Notes: a model not told the origin generated them from the letters alone. A stretch of 64,000 bases of DNA from Mycoplasma sp. (ex Biomphalaria glabrata) (GCF_001484045.1 NZ_CP013128.1:166283-230282); one strand, 5' to 3'. Positions 52,277 through 61,637 are shown, counted from the first letter of the stretch. Program-made: numbers and translations.

Positions 52277-52282
52277 TATAAT
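52277..52282 (+). promoter_or_regulatory. Candidate -10 element for the CPYC lipoprotein
   Basis: TATAAT lies 51 nt before the ATG in the divergent gap with rdgB. No good -35 hexamer is seen 17 nt upstream, so this is tentative. Confidence 0.35.
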
Positions 52283-52332
52283 TAGTATAACTATTTATAG
52301 GGTTTAATTAGTTAATTAAGCGGGGGGTTTGT

Positions 52333-53337
52333 ATGAAAAAAAGAAATTATTCAAGAATCAAAAAAAGTGCGAAATTAATACCAATTTTACTAGGAACTTT
52401 TAGTGCAAGTGCACTTTTTTTAGCAGGATGCTCAAGTGAACAAAAAAAGGCACTTGGTTATAACTGAACTAACGTGACTTCATGATCTGATTTTACAAAC
52501 ATTTTTAATAGACAACCCAAAGACGGGGACCAAAGTAAAGCGATAAACGGTTTCTTATTGTACATCGGAACTTCCTCATGTCCTTATTGTCGTGCAGACC
52601 GTGATGTTAGTGAAGACGATATGGATAATTTTTTAACTGAATCAGATAAAAATAGCACAGATTGAACACAAAAATACTTAGATTCTTACCCTCAAGGTAA
52701 TGGAACTTTAAATGACTTGGCAAAACAATATCAAACATATTCTATTTTTATTGATGGTTTTAATATCGAAGATTCAAATGGTTTTGAAGGTGGTATTGAT
52801 ACTCCAACAAGTCCATGATATTGATTATATAACTTAAAACAAAATAGCTTAGATTGAACATTCGATAAAACTAATCATAAATATTCATGAAGTGCTATAA
52901 CTCCACCATCTACCCCACCAACAGATAATGAAAAAAGAGGTTGAATGACGCACAAGGATGGAGATAATCAAACGGGAAGTTATGTAACAATGAATGACTT
53001 ATATTGATCAGCTTCTAGCCCTGATTCATCAGTTAAATGACCAACAACGTGAAATAAAACTGCTCCAAGTGATGGAAAATATTACCAACATTGACCAATG
53101 CTATTATTTATTAATCGTGCAAACCCTGATGAACCTTTTAATGTAAAGGCAATTACAACAGGTTATTATAAAGAAAATCAAATTACGGCTCTAAAAACTC
53201 AACAAAATATATATCTCGATAAGCCAATTAGTCCTTATTCAAGCAATTTAGAGAAGAAAACAACCATTAATGCTGTTGAAAATAGTTACAACATTGAACA
53301 AAACCTAAATTGTATAGATAAAAATAAAAGACCTTAA
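52333..53337 (+). CDS. Lipoprotein with thioredoxin-like CPYC motif
   Basis: A 334-residue exported lipoprotein. A basic N-region and hydrophobic core end in the lipobox ALFLAGC with the lipidated Cys at 33. At residues 71-88 INGFLLYIGTSSCPYCRAD looks like a thioredoxin-fold active site: hydrophobic strand then CPYC (83-86). The following part is unusually rich in Trp (mostly TGA), Asp, Ser and Pro. A run of six G (52322-52327) replaces a normal ribosome site six nt upstream. It ends tail to tail with the Cys-rich gene, sharing four bases. A surface thiol-disulfide or thioredoxin-like role is inferred; no partner such as DsbD is seen. Confidence 0.78.
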
Positions 53338-53348
53338 TGGTCTTTTTT
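53326..53348. terminator. Bidirectional terminator between the lipoprotein and Cys-rich genes
   Basis: AAAAGACC (53326-53333) pairs with GGTCTTTT (53339-53346) around TTAAT, followed by T on the plus side and A on the other. It overlaps both stop codons. Confidence 0.85.
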
Positions 53349-53807
53349 ATTTTTCATTTTAAGAGCGGTCAAAGGAATAACATTTTCCACTAACTTCTTT
53401 TGAATAAAGTCTCGCTTACTAATACGATGTGGGATTGAACAATTACTACAATCTTTAATATTTTCATCTATAATTCGAAAATTTCCACCACAATCCTTCC
53501 CTAGCATGTAAAGTGGGCAATAGCAAAATAAACAATTAAAATCGTCTAAATCTATTTCTTCATGGCAAGGAAAAAACGGACATTCGAAATTTTGGACATA
53601 CTTGTAATGATCATTATCACCAACTTTTTGGCTAATAATTACATCAATTTTTTCTTTAGACTTTGCTCCGCCCTTACAACAATCTAGTTTTGAACAAGCA
53701 ACAGAATCTTGGTTTTGACAACCGCAACTTGAATCACAATTGCAAGAATTTTCTTGTTTGGAACAATTTTTTGTAATGCACGAAGCACAACCATTTTTAT
53801 TTTTCAT
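53334..53807 (-). CDS. Cysteine-rich protein with PF04071-like domain
   Basis: A 157-residue protein with two Cys-rich parts. Residues 7-44 hold ten Cys in CxC, CxxC and CC patterns, like a metallothionein. The second, from about residue 69, matches the cysteine-rich small domain: HYKYVQNFECPFFPCHEE, NCLFCYCPLYMLGKDCGG, and CSNCSIPHR. That domain occurs mostly in anaerobic archaea and clostridia, with unknown role, and probably binds metal or Fe-S. It is rare in mollicutes to my knowledge. It has no Trp. Strong candidate for horizontal acquisition. It is convergent with the CPYC lipoprotein. Confidence 0.8.
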   Translation of the reverse strand: MKNKNGCASCITKNCSKQENSCNCDSSCGCQNQDSVACSKLDCCKGGAKSKEKIDVIISQKVGDNDHYKYVQNFECPFFPCHEEIDLDDFNCLFCYCPLYMLGKDCGGNFRIIDENIKDCSNCSIPHRISKRDFIQKKLVENVIPLTALKMKNKKDH

Positions 53808-53855
53808 GTTTTGCCCAACTCTCTATTGTCTAATTTTTAATATTATAATATTTTT

Positions 53856-54639
53856 ATGAGCAAAGAAATAATTTCACTTACAAACGACATACATGTTCTG
53901 GATGAAATAATACATAAAAAACTAAAAAAATCTATTATCAATTATTAATGTGGAACGTTCTAATAAAATTCAAAATCATTTGATTAAAAAATCCTATCCA
54001 TTATTAATTTCTTCAAAAATTGAAAATGGATACTTAATAACTGAAGGAAAATACCTTCATAATGCAAATCACATTCTATGTATGGATGAAGAAATTTTAA
54101 TTAAAACTTATAAGAAAATAGATGAACTTCATCAAATTGAAACTGAAAATTTGAATATTTTGCCATTCCATTTTTATAATGAGTGATTTGAAATGGCTGA
54201 TGGTATAAAAAATATGTGAATCCCTTTTAATCAGTACTTAGATTGAATTAGAAATTTTCATAACCGATATTTTAAAACATCTAATTTAGTTATTTGTCAT
54301 AATGACTTGCATCCAGGTAATATATTGATTGATCAAGACATACAAGAAAACATTTATCTTATTGATTGAGATTTCGCTATATATAGTGATTTATATATGG
54401 ATTATGCCAGCGTGATTGTTGAAAATTTATTAGCTTGCCCGATTGGTATGGAAACTTTTCTAAAATACAATAAGAAATTACACTTAAACGAATATAAAAT
54501 GAATTGCTTCATTCGTTATCAAGTTCTATACTGATTAGCGTGAGCCAATCTTTGCTACGAAAAAACATTAGAGATAAAATATAAGGAAATTTTTCAACTA
54601 TTTCAAAGATTTTTTAGCCTTTTCAGTTATGACGATTAG
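53856..54639 (+). CDS. Choline/ethanolamine kinase-like phosphotransferase, apparent frameshift near 53924
   Basis: A LicA/APH-type kinase. The N-terminal piece from ATG 53856 (MSKEIISLTNDIHVLDEII) ends at a stop after 30 codons. The main part, from about 53926 in another frame, carries INVERSNKIQNHLIKKSY, then YLITEGKYL, the catalytic loop VICHNDLHPGNILID and the metal motif LIDWDFAIY. Removing one base in the run of seven A at 53924-53930 joins SLTN (usual N-terminal glycine-rich/SLTN motif) to the rest. The catalytic half is intact. If the break is real, the N lobe is lost and translation might begin at GTG 53950. Several Trp are TGA. Substrate not resolved. Confidence 0.72.
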
Positions 54640-55012
54640 CAATGTACATTACACAATAATTTACAACAATAATAGATACAATGATCGAAACAAAACAAAT
54701 TACCGTATATCACACAAATGATAAGTTCAAATAAGTAACATTGAATAATACTACAACAGTTATAGTAATCGGAATTGAAAAACTAAATTGGTCATAGTTA
54801 GATAATCCTAGGCGAAAACTTAAAAATGTGGTAATTAAAGCTCAAAGAACTAGCGATACTGATGTAATAATGCGATATTCCACTGTTAATTGCATAATTG
54901 CATGTGTTTGAGCACCAAATAGCACTCAAACAATAATTCCTGGAATTAGCGATTGAAATAACGTTAAGATTACAGATGTTTTAATTGGTGTATTTAATCT
55001 ATTTTTTATCAT
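54614..55012 (-). CDS. Hypothetical four-helix membrane protein linked to ABC exporters
   Basis: A 132-residue protein with four hydrophobic segments (TLFQSLIPGIIVWVLFG, RIITSVSLVLWALITTFLSF, FSISIPITIT-like VVVLF, and WYTVICFVSIIVSIIVVNY). Its ATG overlaps the ABC-2 permease stop by seven bases, so it belongs to that operon as its last gene. Its 3' end overlaps the convergent kinase gene by 26 bases. No family recognised; size and position suggest an accessory subunit. Confidence 0.55.
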
Positions 55013-55917
55013 TTTCACAATTTATATGTTAATCCCATGAATAATGCAGCTATTCCTACATTTATCGGAATTAATGCTCATGCTGGCATATTATCTGGAT
55101 AAATTGAACCAGCTGTAACGAATGGATTTGATGATGGAACATATGTAATGTCGTTTATATGAGCATTAGTAAATATACCGTCACCTCCATATAATATGGA
55201 AATATTTAAAATTTCTAGAAAATAACGAGTTGGCATAAAATAACTAACAACATTTAAAATTGGAGATTTAGTAATTAATGGCATCGGTAAACCAGCTCCG
55301 CTCAATAATATTGAAGGAAAGTAAATCATCATACAAATCCCTATTCCGGATTGTTGGGTTTTAGTAAAACTAGCGCAAAATAAACCAATCGACATTCCAA
55401 CAATGATAACTAATAAAAATCCTGTTAACATTGAAAATATTGCGCCCGCTCCGTAAGTTACTGGAATAGCAGTTGTTCCTTTAAAATGTTCTAAATGTTT
55501 AAATGATTCAATAATTTGATAATTAAAAAAAGCTAAAGATAACGCTATTATTCATATTGCTGAAGCAACAGTTATCAAAAACCCTAAAATAACCGGGGCA
55601 AGAATAAAATCTATTTTACGAATCGGAGTAATAGCAATTCGTTTAATAATGATTGATTCCTTAAAACCTAAAAGGTTCATCGGCATAGATGTAATGGTTA
55701 CACTTGCAGCAGATAATCCAACAATTCCCATTATCGTTGTTAAAAAAGTTTCATATTGATTTGGCGTTGGAGTTGGTCCTCATTGAACTCTTTGAATTTC
55801 TCCCATTATTAATAAAATCATTAAAGGAAAACCGAAGGCAAAAAAAGGCCCTTGAAAATTTCTTCTTCAACTTTCAAAAAATAGCTTTGTAATTAATCAA
55901 CTTTTATGCAAAGACAT
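55006..55917 (-). CDS. ABC-2 type transporter permease (second pair)
   Basis: A 303-residue permease with six or so helices: FQGPFFAFGFPLMILLIMG, TIMGIVGLSAASVTITSMP, LAPVILGFLITVASAIWIIA, MLTGFLLVIIVGMSIGLFC, then IGICMMIYFPSILLSGAGLP and PTRYFLEILNI, the ABC-2 pattern. TGA-Trp occurs throughout. It follows its ATPase by 11 nt. It resembles the permease at 56728 in layout (MP...IKES/ VEFRKSS loop, then LSGQ/LSGAGLP), so the two pairs probably came from a duplication. Substrate unknown. Confidence 0.82.
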
Positions 55918-55928
55918 AACTTCTCTCC

Positions 55929-56726
55929 TTAATATTCAAAATGTGTGCTAATAAATTTATCTAGCGATTTATACTTCTTAACAATATTTTCAATCGAGTC
56001 ATCTTCAACAACATTACCAATACCTTGTTGATTTCTCCCAAGTAGAATGATGCGGTCACATAAATAACTCAATTCTTCCACGTTGTGAGTGATTAAACAC
56101 ATTGTTCAATTATATTTTTCTGATAAATCTTTAATTAGTTTTTTAATTTCGGTTCTAGCTCCAAGATCTAATCCTGTTGAAACTTCATCTAAAATTAAAA
56201 ATTTTGGGTTATGCAAAATTGACAACAAAATATTAACTCTTTGTTTTTGTCCACCGGAAATTCTTTTAATTCTTTTTTTCAAAAGTTCATCAATTTTTAA
56301 TGTTTTAATTAGTTCTTGAATATCTATATCTTGATTATTGTAAATTGCAGCATAGAAATCTATTAACGATTTAACAGATAAATCTGCTGGATATGTACAT
56401 TCTTGAAATTGAACGCCCAAATTTTGCATGAAATCAACATGATTTTTAAAATTACGCATCACTTGACCATCTGTTTGCTGTTGAACGCCACAAATAATGT
56501 CAACAATTGTTGATTTACCGACACCATTAATTCCAATTAGAGCTACTTTTTCACCCTCATGGATTTTAAAATTAACATCTTCAAAAATAGTTGTAGATCC
56601 ATAAACTTTTTTTAGATTAGTAACTTCTATTAAAACTTTGCGGCTATTTTTTTCTACTTTGGTAGTTTGAGGAACTTTTTTTTCTTTTTTAGGAAAAAAA
56701 ATTTTATTTTTCATTTTTTTAAGCAT
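55929..56726 (-). CDS. ABC transporter ATP-binding protein (second pair)
   Basis: A 265-residue ATPase with a charged N-terminal extension. Walker A is ALIGINGVGKSTI, Q-loop region FMQNLGVQFQECTYP, signature RISGGQKQR, Walker B FLILDEVSTGLDL, and switch His in LITHNVEEL. A TGA-Trp follows SEKYN. It lies between the two permeases, 1 nt after the first permease stop. It is paired with the permease at 55006. Confidence 0.92.
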
Positions 56727-56727
56727 T

Positions 56728-57579
56728 TTATCTATCCCAATTAAACGATTTTACAGCTATTAATATAATAACAATTGTTGAAGCTGGAGGGATAATGTAA
56801 CCTCATCATTCTAAATTTATTTTCATATCAACTAGTGTTTGATGTGGAATATTAGCTGGTAAAAATGATAATGTTAGCATTCTTTGTAAATATGTTGTTG
56901 GAAGTATTTGACTAATTGTTGTCATAGTTGAACCTAGCGATTCTGCTGGTATAAATTGCCCTGACAAGAAAGCAGGTAACATATAAAACAAGAATCCTAA
57001 CAAGTTTGCCATAGATTGATTTTTTGAAAGAGCTGATATTAGTGCTCCTAAAGAAACCATAAATAGAATATATAAAAGAATTGCTCCAATAAAATATCCA
57101 ATATTAAAATATCCCGAAGAGGCGTTAAAAATATTGCTACCAAATCAATCATGTGAATAAATAGCGAATGACATACCCATAACTCAAAATACCTGAGTAA
57201 TATTAATAACTACATTAAAAATAATAATAGACATAATTAAATCAAGTTTTGAAAGCGGACTTAGAGATATTCTTGCTAATAAGGAAGATTTACGAAATTC
57301 AACTATACGTTGAGGCATGTAATTTAAAGAACCACTGGTCATAGTAATCCCCATTACAGCAGAAGTTGCCATAATTGGCCCCAATCCTTTTTCATTTGGA
57401 TAAAAAGAACCTAATAAAAACAAGAATAATAGTGGCATTCCATAAATAAACAAGAAACTAGATTTTTGATTAAACATGGCAATTAATAGCAAGCGAACAC
57501 TTGCTACGTAACATTTATATTTAGTGTGAAAACGTGAACTGCGTTGGTTTGGTTGTTTTCCTAGTGATACATTTTCCAT
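56728..57579 (-). CDS. ABC-2 type transporter permease (first pair)
   Basis: A 283-residue permease with six helices: SFLFIYGMPLLFLFLLGSFY, PIMATSAVMGITMTSGSLN, IMSIIIFNVVINITQVFW, GYFIGAILLYILFMVSLGA, LLGFLFYMLPAFLSGQFIP and IIPPASTIVIILIAVKSF. The loop IVEFRKSSLLARISLSPLSK is a usual ABC-2 feature. It lies 1 nt after its ATPase gene and 1 nt before the second ATPase. Trp codons are mostly TGA. Confidence 0.85.
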
Positions 57580-57580
57580 A

Positions 57581-58447
57581 TTACTCTGCTCCTATCTCAA
57601 TTTCGTTCCCGTATTTATCAAAATATTTGTCAACATACACCTGTAACGAACCATGTTCTTTTATTATTTTTGATAAAGGTTCATCATAAAGAATTTTACC
57701 CTTGTGAATCGTAATAACGCGATCGCATAACTGTTCGATTTCCGGCATATTGTGTGATATAGCTATTAATGTCAAATTAAACTGTTCCAATGTTCTGGAA
57801 ATAAAAGTTGTAATTTCATGTCTTGCAAAGATATCAAGTCCGGTCGATATTTCATCTAAAATAATTAATTCAGGATGGTGCATAATCGATGTTAAAGCAT
57901 TCAATCTTTGTTTTTGACCGCCTGATAAATTATTTGCGTATTTGTTTAATAGTGTTGTTAATTGGAAAACCTTAGCATATTCACCATAAATCTTATTACG
58001 ATCTAATTCAAAAACATTTATAAAATAATCCAAGATATTTCTAACTTTTATTCCCTCGGGGTATAAATTATTTTGAAATTGTAAACCTATACATTCTTTT
58101 GACGATTTTCCTTCTCTCATTCCTAAGAAATTATATTGAATTTCCCCTGAAGTTACAGTTCTTAATCCAGCTATCATTTCAACTAATGTTGTTTTACCAG
58201 CACCATTAGCTCCGATAATTCCTACTCTTTCGCCACGCTTAATGACTAACGAAACATTATCATTGGCATAAAATTTTTCTGTTCCATGCAAAGTTTTTTT
58301 ACTATATACTTTGCTAACATTTTCTACATTGATTAAAATAGAATCGTTCATAATTTTCTTTGTGGTGTTAATTAAAGAAGATCTTTCTTCTTCAATAGAA
58401 GGAAGATTACTCGTTTCTTTATTTTCATTATTTTTCATTAAATTCAT
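57581..58447 (-). CDS. ABC transporter ATP-binding protein (first pair)
   Basis: A 288-residue ATPase and first gene of a five-gene exporter operon. Walker A is GIIGANGAGKTTL, Q-loop CIGLQFQNNLYPEG, signature NLSGGQKQR, Walker B LIILDEISTGLDI, and switch His in AISHNMPEI. Residues 1-35 are a polar extension. No Trp. Similar but not identical to the ATPase at 55929; both share the STGLD and QNxxP context, which suggests a duplicated exporter or a heteromeric one. Confidence 0.92.
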   Translation of the reverse strand: MNLMKNNENKETSNLPSIEEERSSLINTTKKIMNDSILINVENVSKVYSKKTLHGTEKFYANDNVSLVIKRGERVGIIGANGAGKTTLVEMIAGLRTVTSGEIQYNFLGMREGKSSKECIGLQFQNNLYPEGIKVRNILDYFINVFELDRNKIYGEYAKVFQLTTLLNKYANNLSGGQKQRLNALTSIMHHPELIILDEISTGLDIFARHEITTFISRTLEQFNLTLIAISHNMPEIEQLCDRVITIHKGKILYDEPLSKIIKEHGSLQVYVDKYFDKYGNEIEIGAE

Positions 58448-58500
58448 ACTATTTTAGTATACAAAATATATTTCAACTATTGATTTAAATTTTTAAAATT

Positions 58501-58546
58501 TAAAAAAATCCATTTTTTTAGCTAAGATTTTTCTTAGACAAAAAAA
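58501..58546 (-). terminator. Terminator of the tRNA array
   Basis: CTAAG (58522-58526) pairs with CTTAG (58533-58537), inside a larger A/T stem, followed on the minus strand by a T tract at 58502-58508 region. It sits directly after the tRNA-Gly CCA end. Confidence 0.7.
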
Positions 58547-58620
58547 TGGAGCAGGTGAAGGGAATCGAACCCTCACAGTCAGCTTGGAAGGCTGAAGTTC
58601 TACCATTAAACTACACCTGC
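58547..58620 (-). tRNA. tRNA-Gly (anticodon TCC)
   Basis: 74 nt on the minus strand, with encoded CCA, TTCGATTC T loop and anticodon loop CTTCCAA. Acceptor GCAGGTG pairs with the 3' arm CACCTGC. Confidence 0.95.
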
Positions 58621-58623
58621 AAA

Positions 58624-58712
58624 TGGTGCCCAAAGCCGGACTCGAACCGGCACGAGAGGTAAGTCTCGAGGGATTTTAAGTCCCTTGCGTCTACCTATTC
58701 CGCCACTTGGGC
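58624..58712 (-). tRNA. tRNA-Leu (anticodon TAA)
   Basis: 89 nt with a long variable arm, GTTCGAGTC T loop, encoded CCA and anticodon loop CTTAAAA. Confidence 0.95.
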
Positions 58713-58715
58713 AAT

Positions 58716-58790
58716 TGGTGTCCCCGAAAGGACTCGAACCTTCGGCCCATTGATTAAAAGTCAATTGCTCTACCACTGAGCTACGAGGAC
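58716..58790 (-). tRNA. tRNA-Lys (anticodon TTT)
   Basis: 75 nt, acceptor GTCCTCG, anticodon loop CTTTTAA, encoded CCA. Confidence 0.95.
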
Positions 58791-58796
58791 AAAATA

Positions 58797-58871
58797 TGGC
58801 TGGGGAGATTGGATTTGAACCAATGCATGAAGGAGTCAAAGTCCTTTGCCTTACCGCTTGGCTACACCCCA
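58797..58871 (-). tRNA. tRNA-Gln (anticodon TTG)
   Basis: 75 nt, acceptor TGGGGTG, anticodon loop CTTTGAC, GTTCAAATC T loop, encoded CCA. Confidence 0.94.
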
Positions 58872-58873
58872 AT

Positions 58874-58957
58874 TGGTGGAGGGAGAGGGATTCGAACCCC
58901 CGAACCGAAAGGAATTGAGTTACAGTCAACCGCGTTTGGCCACTTCGCTATCCCTCC
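58874..58957 (-). tRNA. tRNA-Tyr (anticodon GTA)
   Basis: 84 nt, class II with a variable arm, anticodon loop CTGTAAC, encoded CCA, acceptor GGAGGGA. Confidence 0.95.
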
Positions 58958-58965
58958 AAAAAAAA

Positions 58966-59042
58966 TGGTGCTGACTAAAAGAATCGAACTTTCAACCTAC
59001 TGATTACAAGTCAGTTGCTCTGCCTGGTTGAGCTAAGCCAGC
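58966..59042 (-). tRNA. tRNA-Thr (anticodon TGT)
   Basis: 77 nt, anticodon loop CTTGTAA, acceptor GCTGGCT pairing AGTCAGC with a G-T pair, encoded CCA. Confidence 0.94.
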
Positions 59043-59045
59043 TAA

Positions 59046-59121
59046 TGGTGGATTGTATAGGGCTCGAACCTACGACCTGATGCTTGTAAGGCACCTGCTC
59101 TCCCAACTGAGCTAACAATCC
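59046..59121 (-). tRNA. tRNA-Val (anticodon TAC)
   Basis: 76 nt, anticodon loop CTTACAA, acceptor GGATTGT, encoded CCA. First tRNA of the array; the 72 nt upstream to pgi hold AT-rich -10-like sequences but no clear promoter. Confidence 0.95.
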
Positions 59122-59193
59122 ATATATAGGCATTTTTACACAAATGCTTTTATATTGTAATATATTTGCTTTTAAAAATCAAATTCGTTAGTA

Positions 59194-60489
59194 TTATTTT
59201 TTTCCTAATAATTTAAACATATTTTTTTTGTAAACTTCAACCCCGTTTTGATCAAACGGATTCACTCCGTGAATCAAACATGAAATTGCACATGCATTAA
59301 AGAAGAATTGTGATAAATATCCAAAGTTATAAGCATCCATACATTCTATTTCAATTTCAATAATTGATTTTTGCCCATCATTAGAATGAGCATCCAATGT
59401 TCCTGTATAAGCTGCGTAGTTAATACTATGTAAATTTTTCCCATCCAAATAGTTTAATCCATCTAGATTATCTTTTGTTTTTTCAATAACTACATTGCTG
59501 CAAGCTCTCTTAATCTTAATAAAAGTTTCAAATAAAAAGTCTGGTCCTTCTTGCATAGGTTGCCCTAATGAATGTAAATCGGTTGAATATATGCATGAAG
59601 TTGGTCAAATACCTAAACGGTCTTTTCCTTCGCTTTCGCCAAATAACTGTTTCAAAAATTCATTATAAAAATTCATTTGCATTTCGAAACTAACAAATGT
59701 CTCTACTCTTTTACCTTGTTTAGCTAAAATATTTCTTGTGTAAGCATATAAGTAGGCAGGATTATTGATTGATGGTTTTTTTAAATCGATCATCGCTTGT
59801 TGTGCTCCTTTAAAAATTGCATCTACATCAATCCCAGCAACTAGCATCGGAAAGACACCGACCGGTGTAAGAACACTATATCTTCCACCTATATTATCCG
59901 GAATGACAAATGTTGGAACATCTAGTTTTTTAGATATATCAACCAACACCCCTTTTTTTGCATCAGTTGTTGAAACTATTCTTGTTGCTGCTTCTTTTTC
60001 GCCATACTTCTTAATTAATAAATCTAATACTAAGTGAAAACCGATTGATGGTTCTAGAGTTGTTCCAGATTTAGAAATTACATTTACATAAAAATTTGCA
60101 TCTTCTAATTTTTTTAAACATTGAAAAACGTAATCAGATGACATAGTATTCCCTAAAAACATAAATTCACAATTTCTATTTGGATATAATCCTTGAATAA
60201 AATCAAGAGCTGCTTTTGAACCTAAGTAACTTCCACCTATACCAACAACTACTAAATAGTTAGTTTTTTTTGAATGAGTCATTTCCTTATTTCATTGTTT
60301 AGCTATTTTCTTCATTGCGACAAATTCTTTTTTGTCGTAATTTTTCGGTCAACTTCTTCATCCAACAAAATTGTTTGGCATTTTTTCTTGAAAAGATAGT
60401 TCTTTTTCGATAGTTAAAAATAAGCTTTCAATTAATCTTTCATTGCTCAAGTTCAGGTACTTTACGTTATTTAAATTTAGTTTTATCAT
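59194..60489 (-). CDS. pgi: Glucose-6-phosphate isomerase
   Basis: A glycolytic isomerase of 431 residues. VVVGIGGSYLGSKAALDF, NVISKSGTTLEPSIGFHL, NIGGRYSVLTPVGVFP and LKQLFGESEGKDRLGIWP are diagnostic, with the C-terminal NPFDQNGVEVYKKN. The ATG at 60489 has a perfect AAGGAG ribosome site. Two TGA-Trp codons are in conserved places. It follows the S1 gene by two bases and precedes the tRNA array. Confidence 0.97.
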
Positions 60490-60491
60490 CT

Positions 60492-60809
60492 TTACTCCTT
60501 AATAAAATTTTCAATCAAATTGTGTAAAGGTTCAAACCCAGATTGTGATTCAATGATTTTTCTAAAGCTTGTTGTATTTCGTAATGAAAGATTTAATTCT
60601 TTATAACTTAAATTATATTTATTTGTTAATGGGTTAAATTGTTTAACAATGAAACTATATTCAACGTTTTCTTTAAAATATTTATTTAAGTCGTCTATAT
60701 AAAAGTCACTAAAGTCAGAAATATGTAATAAACCTTTTTTGTTATCTTCTGTTTTTACAAATACGCCGAAGGTAGTGATTTTAGTTACTTTACCTTTGAT
60801 TATTTTCAT
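60492..60809 (-). CDS. S1-domain RNA-binding protein (YugI/CvfD-like)
   Basis: A 105-residue protein with one S1 domain: IKGKVTKITTFGVFVKTEDN, KKGLLHISDFSDFYIDDL and SFIVKQFNPLTNKYNLSYKE. The rest is polar and helical. Similar small S1 proteins (YugI, GSP13, CvfD) bind the ribosome or RNA and lie near pgi in Bacillus. No Trp. Two nt before pgi on the same strand. Confidence 0.88.
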   Translation of the reverse strand: MKIIKGKVTKITTFGVFVKTEDNKKGLLHISDFSDFYIDDLNKYFKENVEYSFIVKQFNPLTNKYNLSYKELNLSLRNTTSFRKIIESQSGFEPLHNLIENFIKE

Positions 60810-60870
60810 ATCAATAATTATTGTATATTAAAAGTAAAAAAAATGAGAAAAATTTTGAGTGATAAGAAAA

Positions 60871-61095
60871 ATGAAAATTGAAGATAAAATAACAAAAACT
60901 TTAGATAAAATTCGTCCATTCCTTGCACAGGATGGCGGAGGTGTTGAATTTATTAAATTTGAAGATGGAATCGTCTATGTTAAATTACTTGGGGCTTGTT
61001 CTAATTGTCAATTTAAAGATACAACTATTAGAGATAGTATTGAGGACTTGTTAATTGAAGAAGTATTAGGAGTTATTGGAGTTCAAGAAATTTAA
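60871..61095 (+). CDS. NifU-like C-terminal domain scaffold (Nfu)
   Basis: A 74-residue Nfu-type protein. IRPFLAQDGGGVEFIKFEDG and LGACSNCQFKDTTIRDSIE carry the CxxC that holds or transfers a [4Fe-4S] cluster. It ends GVIGVQEI. It fits the Suf genes 1-3 kb away. The ATG at 60871 was used. Its last 23 bases overlap fthC, which converges on it. Confidence 0.93.
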   Translation: MKIEDKITKTLDKIRPFLAQDGGGVEFIKFEDGIVYVKLLGACSNCQFKDTTIRDSIEDLLIEEVLGVIGVQEI

Positions 61096-61636
61096 TTATT
61101 TCTTTCTCGGTCACGATGTAATCTAATTTAACATCATGAGGTTCGGACGGAATATCAATAGTTTCTTGGAATGAATAAGCTAAACCGATTTTAATGCAGT
61201 TTTTTTCATATCTATTTAAATATCTATCGTAGTAACCTTTCCCAAAACCAATCCGATTCATTTTTCTATCAAATGCTACCAATGGAATAATGAAATATTC
61301 AATTCCATCAACCATTCCGCTTAATGGATCTGTATATTTCAAATCAAGAGAAGAAATCGGTTTAAATACTTTTTCAAAAATCATGTCGCCATGATCTAAA
61401 ACGCGTGGCGTATATAAAACAGATTTATTTTCTTCTTTTAATCAATGTGCTAAATGTTGAACATTTACCTCGTTTGTTATTGGTTTATAAATACCGATGC
61501 GTGAATTTGGCGTAATTATTTCAGAAATAATTAAACGCTCACAAATTTGATAACTCAATTTTTCAACCGCAGTTGCATACATCCTTTTTCGTAAATCTAA
61601 TTTTTCTTTTCTAATTTCATCTTTTGAAATACTCAT
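61073..61636 (-). CDS. 5-formyltetrahydrofolate cyclo-ligase family
   Basis: A 187-residue enzyme making 5,10-methenyl-THF from 5-formyl-THF. RKEKLDLRKRM (N-terminal basic helix), YKPITNEVNV, PLVAFDRKMNRIGFGKGYYDRYL (the GxGxGYYDR signature) and YSFQETIDIPSEPHDVKLDYI are typical. TGA-Trp occurs in HWLKEEN. The ATG overlaps nothing but starts 2 nt after sufB. Its 3' end overlaps nfu. Folate use fits formyl-Met initiation. Confidence 0.93.
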
Positions 61637-61637
61637 A

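Noticed and set aside
58606-58929. Open frame of 107 codons on the minus strand across four tRNAs
   Set aside because: It lies over well-folded tRNA genes; the apparent protein is tRNA sequence read in a frame.
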